Assembly (NCBI GenBank): GCA_009925965.1
Contig: RFPW01000007.1
Span: 1-26,809, forward strand
Direction: 5' to 3'
DNA from: Betaproteobacteria bacterium
GTDB taxonomy: Bacteria; Pseudomonadota; Gammaproteobacteria; Burkholderiales; Burkholderiaceae_E
DNA length: 26,809 nucleotides
Both the position numbers and the translations under genes were made by a program. The first letter of the stretch is position 1, and the number at the start of each line of letters is the position of its first letter. A model generated the notes under the pieces. The model was given only the letters and a program-made list of their open reading frames with translations, did not search any database and was not told where the DNA came from. Shown here one piece after another: positions 15,658 to 23,280 of this stretch.

Positions 15658-17192
15658 GTCGCTTCGACGGAGTTGCGTGCGGCCCAGGCGATAATTTGTC
15701 GGTGGAGCGGGATCAAGTGCACCTGACTCGAGTACTCGCGCAGTGCGCTCTTGACGAGATCTTCACGTTTGCGGGGGTCTGCTTCTGAACTCGAAGCGGC
15801 AGCCATTGCGTCAAACTTGTCATTTTTGACACTGCCATAGTTGTAAAAGCCGATGCCCTTGTCGGCCCGGTTGCGCATAACCGGCGTGAGCGTCGTCTCG
15901 GCATCGGTGACTGAGCCGCCCCATCCCAGCATGTACATGCTGGTATCGGTCTTGTCCATTTTTGCGAAGTAAGTAGCCCGCGGCATGGCGTTGACCTTGA
16001 CTTTGACCTTGAGTTGGGCCCACATGCTGGCAAGCGCAATGCAGATTTCTTCATCGTTGATATAACGGTTGTTGGGGCAGTCCAGTGTCACTTCAAACCC
16101 ATCGGCGTAGCCAGCCTCAGCCATCAGTGCGCGGGCTCGGGCGATGTCAAATGGAAGACGCTTCTCAAACTGAGGGTCGTTGTAGTAGGCCAGCGGTGAG
16201 GGGGTCAAGGCGCCAGTCGGTATCGCCTGATTGTTCATCAGCTTGGTCTTCATGGTTTCGATATCGACCGCCTGGTAGAGCGCCTGACGGACTCGAAGAT
16301 CTTTGAATGGGTTCTTGTCACCGGCGACGTTTCCGTACAACAGCTTGTCACGGCCTTGGTCCATGCCAATGAAGATCACCCGATTTTCCGGACCCTCTAG
16401 GATCTTGATCCCGGAGGTGTTCCGCAGTCTCGGCAGATCTCGCGGCGCCGGGTCGAGTACGAAGTCAATGTCTCCCGACAGAAGAGCAGATACCCGCGTT
16501 GCGTCATTTGAAATCGGCGTGAAGACAACGTCCTGAACGTTTCCTTCAAATTTCCCCCACCAGTTTGGATTGCGCTTGTAGACCGTCTTGACGCCCGGTG
16601 CGCGCGATATCAGCTGATAGGGACCGGTGCCGTTTGCGTTTAAGGAAGCGTGACTCTCTTCTTTGTTCTTGAAGTCGAGCGGCTTGGTTACCCGATATTT
16701 TTCGGCCCAGGCTTTGTTCAGGATGAAGATCGAGTCGAGGTGCTGGAGGAAAATCGGGTTGACCGACTGCAAGTGAAATTCAACGGTTAGGTTGTCAATT
16801 TTTCTCGGGTCACCGAGCATCGTTGCATAGGCGGCGATCCCCGAAGTGGGCTCTTTGGCGCGATTGATCGAGAACACGACGTCATCTGCGCCAAAGGGGG
16901 CGCCATCATGAAATTTCACGTTTGGGCGAAGCTTGAATCGCCATAAAAGGGGGCTGACTTGCTGCCATTCGGTCGCAAGCGATGGCTTAATTGCCAACGA
17001 GCGGTCTCGGGTCGTGAGTTTTTCGTAGACCTGGCCGTTCATCATGTTGGTCATGGATTCGTTTTGCGAATGTGGATCCATGGTTTGCGGATCGCCCTGC
17101 GACGCCCATCGCAAGGTCTGCGCATCGGCGGGTGAAAGCGCGAACGCCGCGAACGCGGCCACGGCCGCTATCAGTCTTTTCGCTAACACCAT
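15609..17192 (-). CDS. ABC transporter substrate-binding protein, peptide/nickel family 5
   Basis: A 527-residue periplasmic solute-binding protein of the DppA/OppA family. A Sec signal peptide (MVLAKRLIAAVAAFAAFALSPADA) precedes TLRWASQGDPQTMDPHSQNE. Family landmarks follow: PSLATEWQ, WRFKLRPNVKFHDGAPFGADDVVFSINRA, GTGPYQL, YKRNPNWWG, and DLRVRQALYQAVD. Such proteins deliver di- or oligopeptides, opines or glutathione to a permease, but no permease or ATPase gene is in the window, so it is an orphan here. GGGAG lies about 11 nt upstream of the ATG. The divergent neighbour is an M20 peptidase, which suggests peptide capture. The exact ligand cannot be read from sequence. Confidence 0.92.
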   Translation of the reverse strand: MVLAKRLIAAVAAFAAFALSPADAQTLRWASQGDPQTMDPHSQNESMTNMMNGQVYEKLTTRDRSLAIKPSLATEWQQVSPLLWRFKLRPNVKFHDGAPFGADDVVFSINRAKEPTSGIAAYATMLGDPRKIDNLTVEFHLQSVNPIFLQHLDSIFILNKAWAEKYRVTKPLDFKNKEESHASLNANGTGPYQLISRAPGVKTVYKRNPNWWGKFEGNVQDVVFTPISNDATRVSALLSGDIDFVLDPAPRDLPRLRNTSGIKILEGPENRVIFIGMDQGRDKLLYGNVAGDKNPFKDLRVRQALYQAVDIETMKTKLMNNQAIPTGALTPSPLAYYNDPQFEKRLPFDIARARALMAEAGYADGFEVTLDCPNNRYINDEEICIALASMWAQLKVKVKVNAMPRATYFAKMDKTDTSMYMLGWGGSVTDAETTLTPVMRNRADKGIGFYNYGSVKNDKFDAMAAASSSEADPRKREDLVKSALREYSSQVHLIPLHRQIIAWAARNSVEATHRSDNWLELSWVTVR

Positions 17193-17247
17193 TTCGGTTC
17201 AAGCTCCCTTCGTCGTATCTTCGATGAGTTGTTTGATCAATTCTGGC

Positions 17248-17276
17248 AATCTAGTCGGAGTCTGTGGCGACGGCAA
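17248..17276 (-). promoter_or_regulatory. Candidate sigma-70 promoter for the binding-protein gene
   Basis: On the minus strand TTGCCG (17271-17276), a 17-nt spacer, then TAGATT (17248-17253), each matching four of six consensus bases. An 8-bp palindrome TTGATCAA (17233-17240) lies just downstream and could be an operator. Both are in the 147-bp divergent gap. Confidence 0.35.
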
Positions 17277-17325
17277 GCGCGGGGTTTGGCGGGCCATCGT
17301 TTCGAGCATTTCGAACAGGTTGAAC

Positions 17326-17332
17326 AAGGGGG
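17326..17332 (+). promoter_or_regulatory. Ribosome binding site of the M20 peptidase
   Basis: AAGGGGG, seven nucleotides before the ATG at 17340; fixes the start. Confidence 0.6.
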
Positions 17333-17339
17333 CTATTAG

Positions 17340-18806
17340 ATGGGTGAATCCGAAATCGTCATTGACCCGAAGCGTCTGATCGACGATGTGAGTCGCGTTT
17401 GGGACGAGGATCTGGTTGGGCAACTGACCGAGTATGTCGAAATACCGGCCAAGTCACCTGCCTTCGACGCCGACTGGGCTCAAACCGGACTGCTCGATCT
17501 CGTTGTGCAACGGGCAGCCGACTGGATTATCGCGCAGCGCGTGCCGGGTCTGACCCTCGAGATCGTTCGATTGCCTGGTCGGACCCCAGTCCTGTTCTTT
17601 GAAGTGCCGTCGACCCGACCGCAAGGCACCAGCGACCCAACCGTGCTGATGTACGGGCACCTGGACAAGCAGCCCGAGTTCAGCGGGTGGCGAGCTGGGC
17701 TGGGCCCTTGGACGCCCGCATATCTTGACGGGTTGTTATACGGTCGTGGCAGCGCGGATGATGGCTATGCCGTTTACGCGAGCATTACCGCCTTGCAGGC
17801 ACTAAAGCGCCAGGGTTTGTCGCATCCGCGAATCGTCGGCCTGATCGAAACGAGCGAAGAAAGCGGTTCGCCTGATTTGTTACCGACAATCGACGCCCTT
17901 GGCGATCGTCTGGGTACCGTTGAACTCGTGGTTTGCCTTGATAGTGGCGCGGGCAACTACGATCAACTCTGGTTGACAACCAGTTTACGGGGCATGGCAA
18001 CAGGTGTTCTCAAAGTCGAGATCCTGACTGAGGGCGTGCACTCGGGTGACGCTTCGGGGTTGGTTCCGTCGAGTTTTCGAATCCTGCGTCATGTGCTCGA
18101 CCGTTTGGAGGACAGTGCAACCGGGCGACTGCTCCCGTCTCAGTTCTATTGCGAGATCCCTCCGACCCGAGTCGCGCAGGCCGCGGCGGCTGCCGCGCTC
18201 CTGGGTGACCTCATCTATAAACGCTTTCCGTGGGCGCATCACAATTGCGGGGGGTCCGATCTGGTTTCGTTGCCAACGACGACTGATCCGACCGAAGGGT
18301 TGCTGCGCAGGACCTGGATGCCAGCGCTGAGCGTGACCGGCGCTGAGGGGTTTCCTGCGCTCGCCGATGCCGGGAATGTACTGCGACCCTATACGGCCTT
18401 CAAACTCAGCCTGCGCTTGCCCCCGCTGGTGGATGCCGCCCAAGCCGTTCAAGATCTTAAGGCGCTGCTCGAAGACAACGCGCCCTACCAGGCTCGGGTC
18501 ACGTTCCATATCGACGGTGCGTCAAGCGGATGGAACGCACCCGCAACAACGCCGTGGTTCGAGGCCGCGCTTAATGAGGCCAGTCTTGCGCAATTTGGTG
18601 CGCCCATCGGGCATATCGGTCAGGGTGGATCGATTCCGCTGATGGCCATGCTGAGCGAGGGTTTTCCGACAGCGCAGATGATGGTCTGTGGGGTCTTGGG
18701 ACCTCAATCCAATGCGCATGGCCCAAATGAATTCTTGCACGTCCCCTATGCCAAGCGATTGACCGCGGCGGTCGCTCAGGTCATCTCAAGCATGCCAGCC
18801 CCATAG
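17340..18806 (+). CDS. M20 family metallopeptidase (dipeptidase/carboxypeptidase type)
   Basis: A 488-residue zinc peptidase of the M20 family. Expected metal ligands are visible: His107 in LMYGHLDKQ, Asp140 in GRGSADDG, the catalytic Glu pair in ETSEESGS (173-174), Asp201 in VCLDSGAG, and His460 in SNAHGPNE. The lid/dimerisation domain lies between about 215 and 360. No signal peptide, so cytosolic; it likely hydrolyses di- or short peptides. A strong AAGGGGG seven nt before the ATG supports the start. It is divergent from a peptide-type binding protein, and its last 31 bp overlap the oxygenase-like gene at the end of the cox operon. Confidence 0.91.
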   Translation: MGESEIVIDPKRLIDDVSRVWDEDLVGQLTEYVEIPAKSPAFDADWAQTGLLDLVVQRAADWIIAQRVPGLTLEIVRLPGRTPVLFFEVPSTRPQGTSDPTVLMYGHLDKQPEFSGWRAGLGPWTPAYLDGLLYGRGSADDGYAVYASITALQALKRQGLSHPRIVGLIETSEESGSPDLLPTIDALGDRLGTVELVVCLDSGAGNYDQLWLTTSLRGMATGVLKVEILTEGVHSGDASGLVPSSFRILRHVLDRLEDSATGRLLPSQFYCEIPPTRVAQAAAAAALLGDLIYKRFPWAHHNCGGSDLVSLPTTTDPTEGLLRRTWMPALSVTGAEGFPALADAGNVLRPYTAFKLSLRLPPLVDAAQAVQDLKALLEDNAPYQARVTFHIDGASSGWNAPATTPWFEAALNEASLAQFGAPIGHIGQGGSIPLMAMLSEGFPTAQMMVCGVLGPQSNAHGPNEFLHVPYAKRLTAAVAQVISSMPAP

Positions 18807-19495
18807 GCGTGTAATTGATCGTTACCGCTTTCAGAATGGATACTGGCATTGAATGAAATGATGATCCGATCAAGTGCGCCGTCATAGGGGAGGGCCTGAT
18901 GCGGGAGCGAGGCGGGAAAGACAACGAGTTGCCCGGGGATCGGTTCAATATCCATGTGGGGTGGTTGCAAATAGGCATTCCCCAAATCAACGTGCGCGCC
19001 CCCTAGATGACCGAAAGAAGGCCCAATAAAGCGCGTGACCCCGTTCGCTGAACCATAGGTGGGGTGCGTAGACCGTATCGTCGTATCATCGATTTGGACG
19101 ATATAGACCCCGGACCAGGAACAGTTGCCATGGGTGTGGAGATCATGAAACGCACCCGCACGACTGCACTGGAACCACAGGCCTTCGAGCACGATCCGCA
19201 TCGATCGGCGGGACGGCCCCCAGGCCGCCTGATTGGCTCGTGTCACCGTTTGCTTCAGGGACTCGACTAAAAATCTCACTAGCTGCCGGCCCTCATCGAT
19301 CTGCAGTCGGCGCATGAGATCGTCATCACTCGCGAAGAAGGGTGCATGTAGATCGGCACCCCGGACGGCAGATTGGCTCAGGCGGATCGCTTGCAGGGCC
19401 CGGGCAAGGACGGCATTGATCTTCTCCGCATCGGGCAACCGGTAGAGCCCAATCGGGGTCGGCCAGAGACCGTGAAATCCGGGGTCTAGGGCCAT
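18776..19495 (-). CDS. 2OG-Fe(II) oxygenase-like protein at the end of the cox operon
   Basis: A 239-residue protein resembling the putative 2-oxoglutarate/Fe(II) oxygenases of the TIGR02466 type. It starts with FHGLWPTPIGLYRLP. The core shows HDLHTHGNCSWSGVYIV (His120 and His122 as likely iron ligands), then PHMDIEPIPGQLVVFPASLPHQALPY with His199 as distal ligand. Arg210 in LDRIIISFN is the usual 2-oxoglutarate anchor. The usual acidic iron ligand is not obvious, and the HxH arrangement should be checked on a model. Its ATG lies 10 nt inside the end of the nucleotidyltransferase gene, so it belongs to the cox transcript. No signal peptide. Its function in CO metabolism, if any, is unknown. 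Its 3' end overlaps the M20 peptidase gene. Confidence 0.78.
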   Translation of the reverse strand: MALDPGFHGLWPTPIGLYRLPDAEKINAVLARALQAIRLSQSAVRGADLHAPFFASDDDLMRRLQIDEGRQLVRFLVESLKQTVTRANQAAWGPSRRSMRIVLEGLWFQCSRAGAFHDLHTHGNCSWSGVYIVQIDDTTIRSTHPTYGSANGVTRFIGPSFGHLGGAHVDLGNAYLQPPHMDIEPIPGQLVVFPASLPHQALPYDGALDRIIISFNASIHSESGNDQLHAYGAGMLEMT

Positions 19496-20145
19496 TTGAG
19501 TTGATGCCCGGTCTCGCGCTCGAATCGCTCAATGTCCTCCTCGGTGTCGAGGTCGACACGGTAGCGTCGGTTGCCAGTAATGAATGGCGATACGAACTCC
19601 GGATGATTCGACTGCCACTGCCGACAGCCAATATTTAAATCACTTTCAAGAATCTGTTCGCGTACGCCTTGGTCGAAGATCACCGGGTTACCTCGTTCGC
19701 CATCGACGAAGGGGAACACGACCTGACTGGTCTCTGGGCGTTTTTTGAAGGCACTGATCAGATCTGTGATGTCTTGTGAATTTAACAAGGGTTGATCCGC
19801 AAGGGCCACAATCACGGCATCCAGTTTGCCCCCAAGAGCGGCCAATCCGATGCGCTGTGATGAAACCTGACCCTGGTCAGGGTCGGGGTTGTAAACGATC
19901 GTAACGGGGAAGGTCTGAATCACGGGTTCGATCTCTTTCGCATGATGACCAAGGACGACTACGACCTCGTCGACGCCCGCACCTGAGAGGGCGATCAATT
20001 GACGCCGGATCAGCGACACGCCACCCAGTTCGATCAGAGATTTGGGACGGTTACCCATCCGTGATCCACTGCCCGCGGCGAGTAACACCGCGCCAATCAC
20101 GACGCGACTGTAAAGTCCTCCGCCACCTTTGAGTAAACACCCCAT
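19486..20145 (-). CDS. MobA/MocA-like molybdenum cofactor nucleotidyltransferase
   Basis: A 219-residue nucleotidyltransferase of the MobA/MocA/IspD-like fold. The N-terminal loop LLAAGSGSRMGNRPKSLIEL (residues 21-40) binds the nucleotide, GQVSSQRIGL and ALADQPLL are typical of MocA, and the end contains DLDTEEDIERFE. MocA joins CMP to molybdopterin, giving the MCD cofactor that CO dehydrogenase uses; the setting inside the cox operon makes CTP use more likely than GTP use, though nothing in the sequence proves it. The ATG at 20145 is favoured by a GGGAG eight nt upstream and by lying four nt after the coxF stop. The frame stays open upstream through coxF code only as an artefact. Confidence 0.85.
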   Translation of the reverse strand: MGCLLKGGGGLYSRVVIGAVLLAAGSGSRMGNRPKSLIELGGVSLIRRQLIALSGAGVDEVVVVLGHHAKEIEPVIQTFPVTIVYNPDPDQGQVSSQRIGLAALGGKLDAVIVALADQPLLNSQDITDLISAFKKRPETSQVVFPFVDGERGNPVIFDQGVREQILESDLNIGCRQWQSNHPEFVSPFITGNRRYRVDLDTEEDIERFERETGHQLKWP

Positions 20146-20149
20146 CGTT

Positions 20150-21139
20150 CTAGCTCCCGCAACAACTGCCGCCCGCACGGGCCGGGGGCGCGATTTCAGC
20201 CGGTCGCTCGATCTGGCTCTCGATTTGGCTCTCGATCTGGCGTTCAACCTGGCGTTCAACCTGCGGTTCGGGACTGCTCGGCGAACGAGGGGTGTAAGAG
20301 GGCGGCATTGTCTGCCCGCGCCGGGCTGCAACGACCGCCGCCAGCACAGATAGCGCGATTTCTTCGGGGGTCTGGGCGCCCAGCAGCTGGCCGGCCGGTG
20401 CAACGATTGCGTCAACCTGATCGGGCGCCTCGCCAGCTTCCTTGAGCGCGGCTTTGAGCACCTGGGCTTTGCGGGCACTCGCAACAAAAAAGGTCTGGCG
20501 ACCCGGTAAGCTCAAGGCCAGTCGCAAGCCTTGAAGATCGCGTCGGCCTTGGGTCGCGACGACAATGAAACATCCATCCAGGGTTGGTTGTTGACGGGCG
20601 ATGCCAGGCCCGTCCTCGTCATCGGTTAACACCCGATCTGCGGCCGGGAAGCGCCCGGGATCGGCGTGATGGGCGATGACGGTTACCGGCAGGCCAACTC
20701 GGGGCGCTAGTTCGCACAGTGCCGCTGCGAGGGGGGTGTCACCGATGATTGTGAGTTGGGTCCGTGCGACGATCGGATCAACAAAGAGTTCCAGGATTCC
20801 GCCGGAATGACATGTCATTCCGAACTCAAGAACGTCTTCTAGTCTGCGTTTCGAATCGATAGACGTTTCCGACTGGTCAGTTTTTTCGGCGTCCGCCGGG
20901 GCTATTCGAATGACTCGGGACCGTCCATCCGCGAGTGCTTCCCGGACCGTGCGCAAGACAGCGGGTTGCGCGCAGCCACCACCGATCCAGCCATGGATGA
21001 TTCCATCAGCGGTTACAACGGCTTTGTCACCCGGTCTGGCCGAGGCGGGGGCCTCGACCCGCAAAACGCTCACCAGCGCGAAGGCTTGATCGTTTTGTTG
21101 AAGTCGCTGGGCGGCTTCGAGTACTTGGCGTGCGTTCAT
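20150..21139 (-). CDS. coxF: XdhC/CoxF-family molybdoenzyme maturation protein
   Basis: A 329-residue XdhC/CoxI-type protein. Relatives bind the molybdenum cofactor and help load it, in sulfurated form, into xanthine- and CO-dehydrogenase-type enzymes. The N-terminal XdhC domain has GDKAVVTADGIIHGWIGGGCAQP (with its conserved Cys) and ECR-like segments. The MTCHSGGILELFVDP block closes it, followed by a Rossmann-like domain from LTIIGDTPLAAAL. The C-terminus is unusual: a tandem repeat of four-residue units (QVER, QIES) then a tail ending GGSCCGS. It begins 16 nt after coxE. The symbol coxF rests on position and family; coxI is the related alternative. Confidence 0.84.
   Translation of the reverse strand: MNARQVLEAAQRLQQNDQAFALVSVLRVEAPASARPGDKAVVTADGIIHGWIGGGCAQPAVLRTVREALADGRSRVIRIAPADAEKTDQSETSIDSKRRLEDVLEFGMTCHSGGILELFVDPIVARTQLTIIGDTPLAAALCELAPRVGLPVTVIAHHADPGRFPAADRVLTDDEDGPGIARQQPTLDGCFIVVATQGRRDLQGLRLALSLPGRQTFFVASARKAQVLKAALKEAGEAPDQVDAIVAPAGQLLGAQTPEEIALSVLAAVVAARRGQTMPPSYTPRSPSSPEPQVERQVERQIESQIESQIERPAEIAPPARAGGSCCGS
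20154..20158 (-). promoter_or_regulatory. Ribosome binding site of the MocA-like gene
   Basis: GGGAG on the minus strand eight nt before the ATG at 20145, lying inside the last codons of coxF; decides the start. Confidence 0.65.
20209..20268 (-). repeat. Five 12-bp tandem repeats in the 3' part of coxF
   Basis: Five head-to-tail 12-bp units (for example CGATCTGGCTCT and CAACCTGGCGTT on the plus strand) differ at a few positions. They encode QVER, QVER, QIES, QIES, QIER in the linker between the Rossmann-like domain and the Cys-Cys tail. Because 12 is a multiple of three, copy number can change without a frameshift. Confidence 0.9.
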
Positions 21140-21155
21140 CTGGGTGTCCGATCAT

Positions 21156-22313
21156 TCAAAAAAGCGTTGCGGCGATCTCGCTCAGATCGCGAAGGCTATT
21201 GAGGCGGTGGAATGCTTCAATCTGATGGCGGGCTTCGTTCATGGCGGTCGATGCCGGAATCGTGGCCCCGGGATAGAACCATAGAATACGCGCACCACGC
21301 TGCTGGATTGCCCGCAGCTCTTCCTGCATTCGGTGCGGTTCATCGGCATCGAATCCATCCGAGAAAATCCAGACTCGGCTGGCGCGCCCCAACTGAGCAC
21401 GGGCGTGGACTCGGTGAAAGTCTGCCAGGCTGGTTGCGATTCGAGTTCCGCCGCCAAACCCCGCGGTTACGGCGTTGATCTTCTCCTGCACGTTCGGTGA
21501 GTCCCGTTCAAGCAGGGGTGTCACCTCGGCCAATCGGGTATGAAAGACGAAGACCCGAGCATCCAGCGCAAGCACCAAAGCTCTTGCGATTCGAAGAAAT
21601 AACTGGGCGTGGGTTTCCATGGATCGGCTGACATCGACGAGAACAAACACCTTGGGGCGTTCCCGGCGAACCCGACGCCAGGACGGTTGCAACGGCACGC
21701 CACCGGTGGCAAGGCTGGTGCGGAGGGTACGTCGAAGATCAAGCCGTCGACCCCTGGGGTGGCTTCGCCAGCGCCTCGTCAATCGCCGCATCAGGCGGCG
21801 CGCGATACGTTCGGCCAGTGTTTCGAGTTGGCTCAGGTCCTGAGGGAGCCATTGCGTCGCCGATCGATCATGCAAGGGGTCTGTGCGGCTTGCTCCGCCA
21901 AAGGCTCTGTCCGCGCCAGCGTCCATCGCCTCGCCCGTCGAATTGACAGCATCGTTGACAGCGGTGTCACGGGCTTTTCGTGTGTTTGATGACGGGTCGG
22001 CGCCCAGTTGTTCCTGCAGCGATTGCACCACCTGTCGAAGGTCGCGGGTGGGACGAGCGAGACCGCTGCTACGGATGGTCCCGCGAACCCGATCAGGATG
22101 CCAGTAGCGGTCAAAGAGCTCTGGCCAGCGCTTCCAGTCTCGAGGACTCTGACAGGCGATTGCACGCCAGGCGGGACTGATTTGTCGGGTTTGTGCCAAC
22201 GGAAGTGCCAGCGCCGCGAGGACCATTGACTGCTGTTCCGCGATGCCGACCTTCAGCCCATCTTCCCTCAGGAGTTGGGCAAAGCCCGCAATGGCTCCGA
22301 TCGGGTTGGCCAT
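21156..22313 (-). CDS. coxE: CoxE, VWA-domain protein of CO dehydrogenase maturation
   Basis: A 385-residue CoxE/YeaD-type protein. A helical N-terminal half (FAQLLREDGLKVG start, typical of the family) is followed by a basic Arg-rich stretch (about 180-215). Then comes a von Willebrand A domain with the metal-binding site VFVLVDVSRSMETH, the GGGTRIATSL segment and VWIFSDGFDADEP. CoxE works with the AAA+ protein CoxD to build the sulfur- and copper-containing part of the Cu-S-Mo site. The ATG at 22313 is chosen, 13 nt after coxD; a TTG at 22349 would add 12 residues and overlap coxD. Confidence 0.9.
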   Translation of the reverse strand: MANPIGAIAGFAQLLREDGLKVGIAEQQSMVLAALALPLAQTRQISPAWRAIACQSPRDWKRWPELFDRYWHPDRVRGTIRSSGLARPTRDLRQVVQSLQEQLGADPSSNTRKARDTAVNDAVNSTGEAMDAGADRAFGGASRTDPLHDRSATQWLPQDLSQLETLAERIARRLMRRLTRRWRSHPRGRRLDLRRTLRTSLATGGVPLQPSWRRVRRERPKVFVLVDVSRSMETHAQLFLRIARALVLALDARVFVFHTRLAEVTPLLERDSPNVQEKINAVTAGFGGGTRIATSLADFHRVHARAQLGRASRVWIFSDGFDADEPHRMQEELRAIQQRGARILWFYPGATIPASTAMNEARHQIEAFHRLNSLRDLSEIAATLF

Positions 22314-22326
22314 GGACCCCGTCGCT

Positions 22327-23280
22327 TCAATCGCTGGAATGACCCGCAACCCCAGTCGTTGTTCCTGCGGCCGTGCCCTCGCGACGCCCGGCGAGGAGTC
22401 TCTGGATTTGCCGGGGTTCCATCTGGAAGCGATCTTCGCGGGTCTTCAGCAGACATCCTAAAGTGGCCATCAGACCCTCGGGGTCCTCGGGCAAGGCCTT
22501 TAGTTGCAAACGATGAAGCGCCCGAACCCAGTCAAGGGTCTCGGCAACCCCTGGCGTCTTGCCGAGGTCTTCCCGGCGGAGACGCTGAACGAATCCGACC
22601 GCTTGCTCGATCAGACGACTCTCTGCCTCAGGAAGTGTGGTCCGCACGATGTCAATTTCGCGGGCTAGATTCGGATAATCAAGCCAGTGATACAAGCAGC
22701 GACGACGCAATGCGTCGCTGAGTTCGCGCGTGCCGTTGCTGGTCAGAATGACCTGTGGGACGTGGCGCGCCCGCAGGGTCCCGAGTTCGGGGACGGTGAT
22801 CTGATAGTCGGCCAAAATCTCAAGCAGAAAGGCTTCGAATGCTTCGTCCGAACGATCAATTTCGTCAATGAGCAAGACGCAGGGCTGCGCGCTGGTAATG
22901 GCTTTGAGAAGAGGCCGCTCCAGCAGGTAGTCGCGCGAAAAGAGGTCGCTCTCCGACAGTACGCGGTCCGAGTGTTCGCCCAGCCGAATGGCGAGTAATT
23001 GACGGCCGTAGTTCCACTCATAGGCGGCCTGAGCCAGATCGATGCCTTCGTGGCATTGCAATCGAACGAGTTCGCGCCCCTGCGAACTCGCCAGCGCGAG
23101 TGCCAACGCCGTCTTTCCAACACCAGCGTCGCCTTCGATCAGGAGCGGGCGCTCCAATTCTCCCGCAAGCCAGAGCGCAGTACTCAGGTCCTCATCAGCG
23201 ATATAACCGGCTCGGTGAAGGCTTTCGCGCAGGGCCGCGGTTGGTGATACTGCGACGGCCGTCGGACCCGCTGAAGTCAA
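22327..23280 (-). CDS. coxD: CoxD, MoxR-family AAA+ ATPase for CO dehydrogenase maturation
   Basis: A MoxR-like AAA+ ATPase of about 317 residues. Walker A is LLIEGDAGVGKTALALALA, Walker B is CVLLIDEIDRSDEAFEAFLLE, sensor 1 is VILTSNGTRELSDALRRRC, and the arginine-finger region is DALRRRCLYHWLDYP. In Oligotropha CoxD supplies sulfur to the Mo active site in an ATP-dependent step. No ATG is available: a TTG at 23280 overlaps the coxG stop as TTGA and is preferred, while a TTG at 23328 would overlap coxG by 52 nt. The ribosome site is weak in both cases, so coupled translation from coxG is likely. Confidence 0.9.
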   Translation of the reverse strand: MTSAGPTAVAVSPTAALRESLHRAGYIADEDLSTALWLAGELERPLLIEGDAGVGKTALALALASSQGRELVRLQCHEGIDLAQAAYEWNYGRQLLAIRLGEHSDRVLSESDLFSRDYLLERPLLKAITSAQPCVLLIDEIDRSDEAFEAFLLEILADYQITVPELGTLRARHVPQVILTSNGTRELSDALRRRCLYHWLDYPNLAREIDIVRTTLPEAESRLIEQAVGFVQRLRREDLGKTPGVAETLDWVRALHRLQLKALPEDPEGLMATLGCLLKTREDRFQMEPRQIQRLLAGRREGTAAGTTTGVAGHSSD

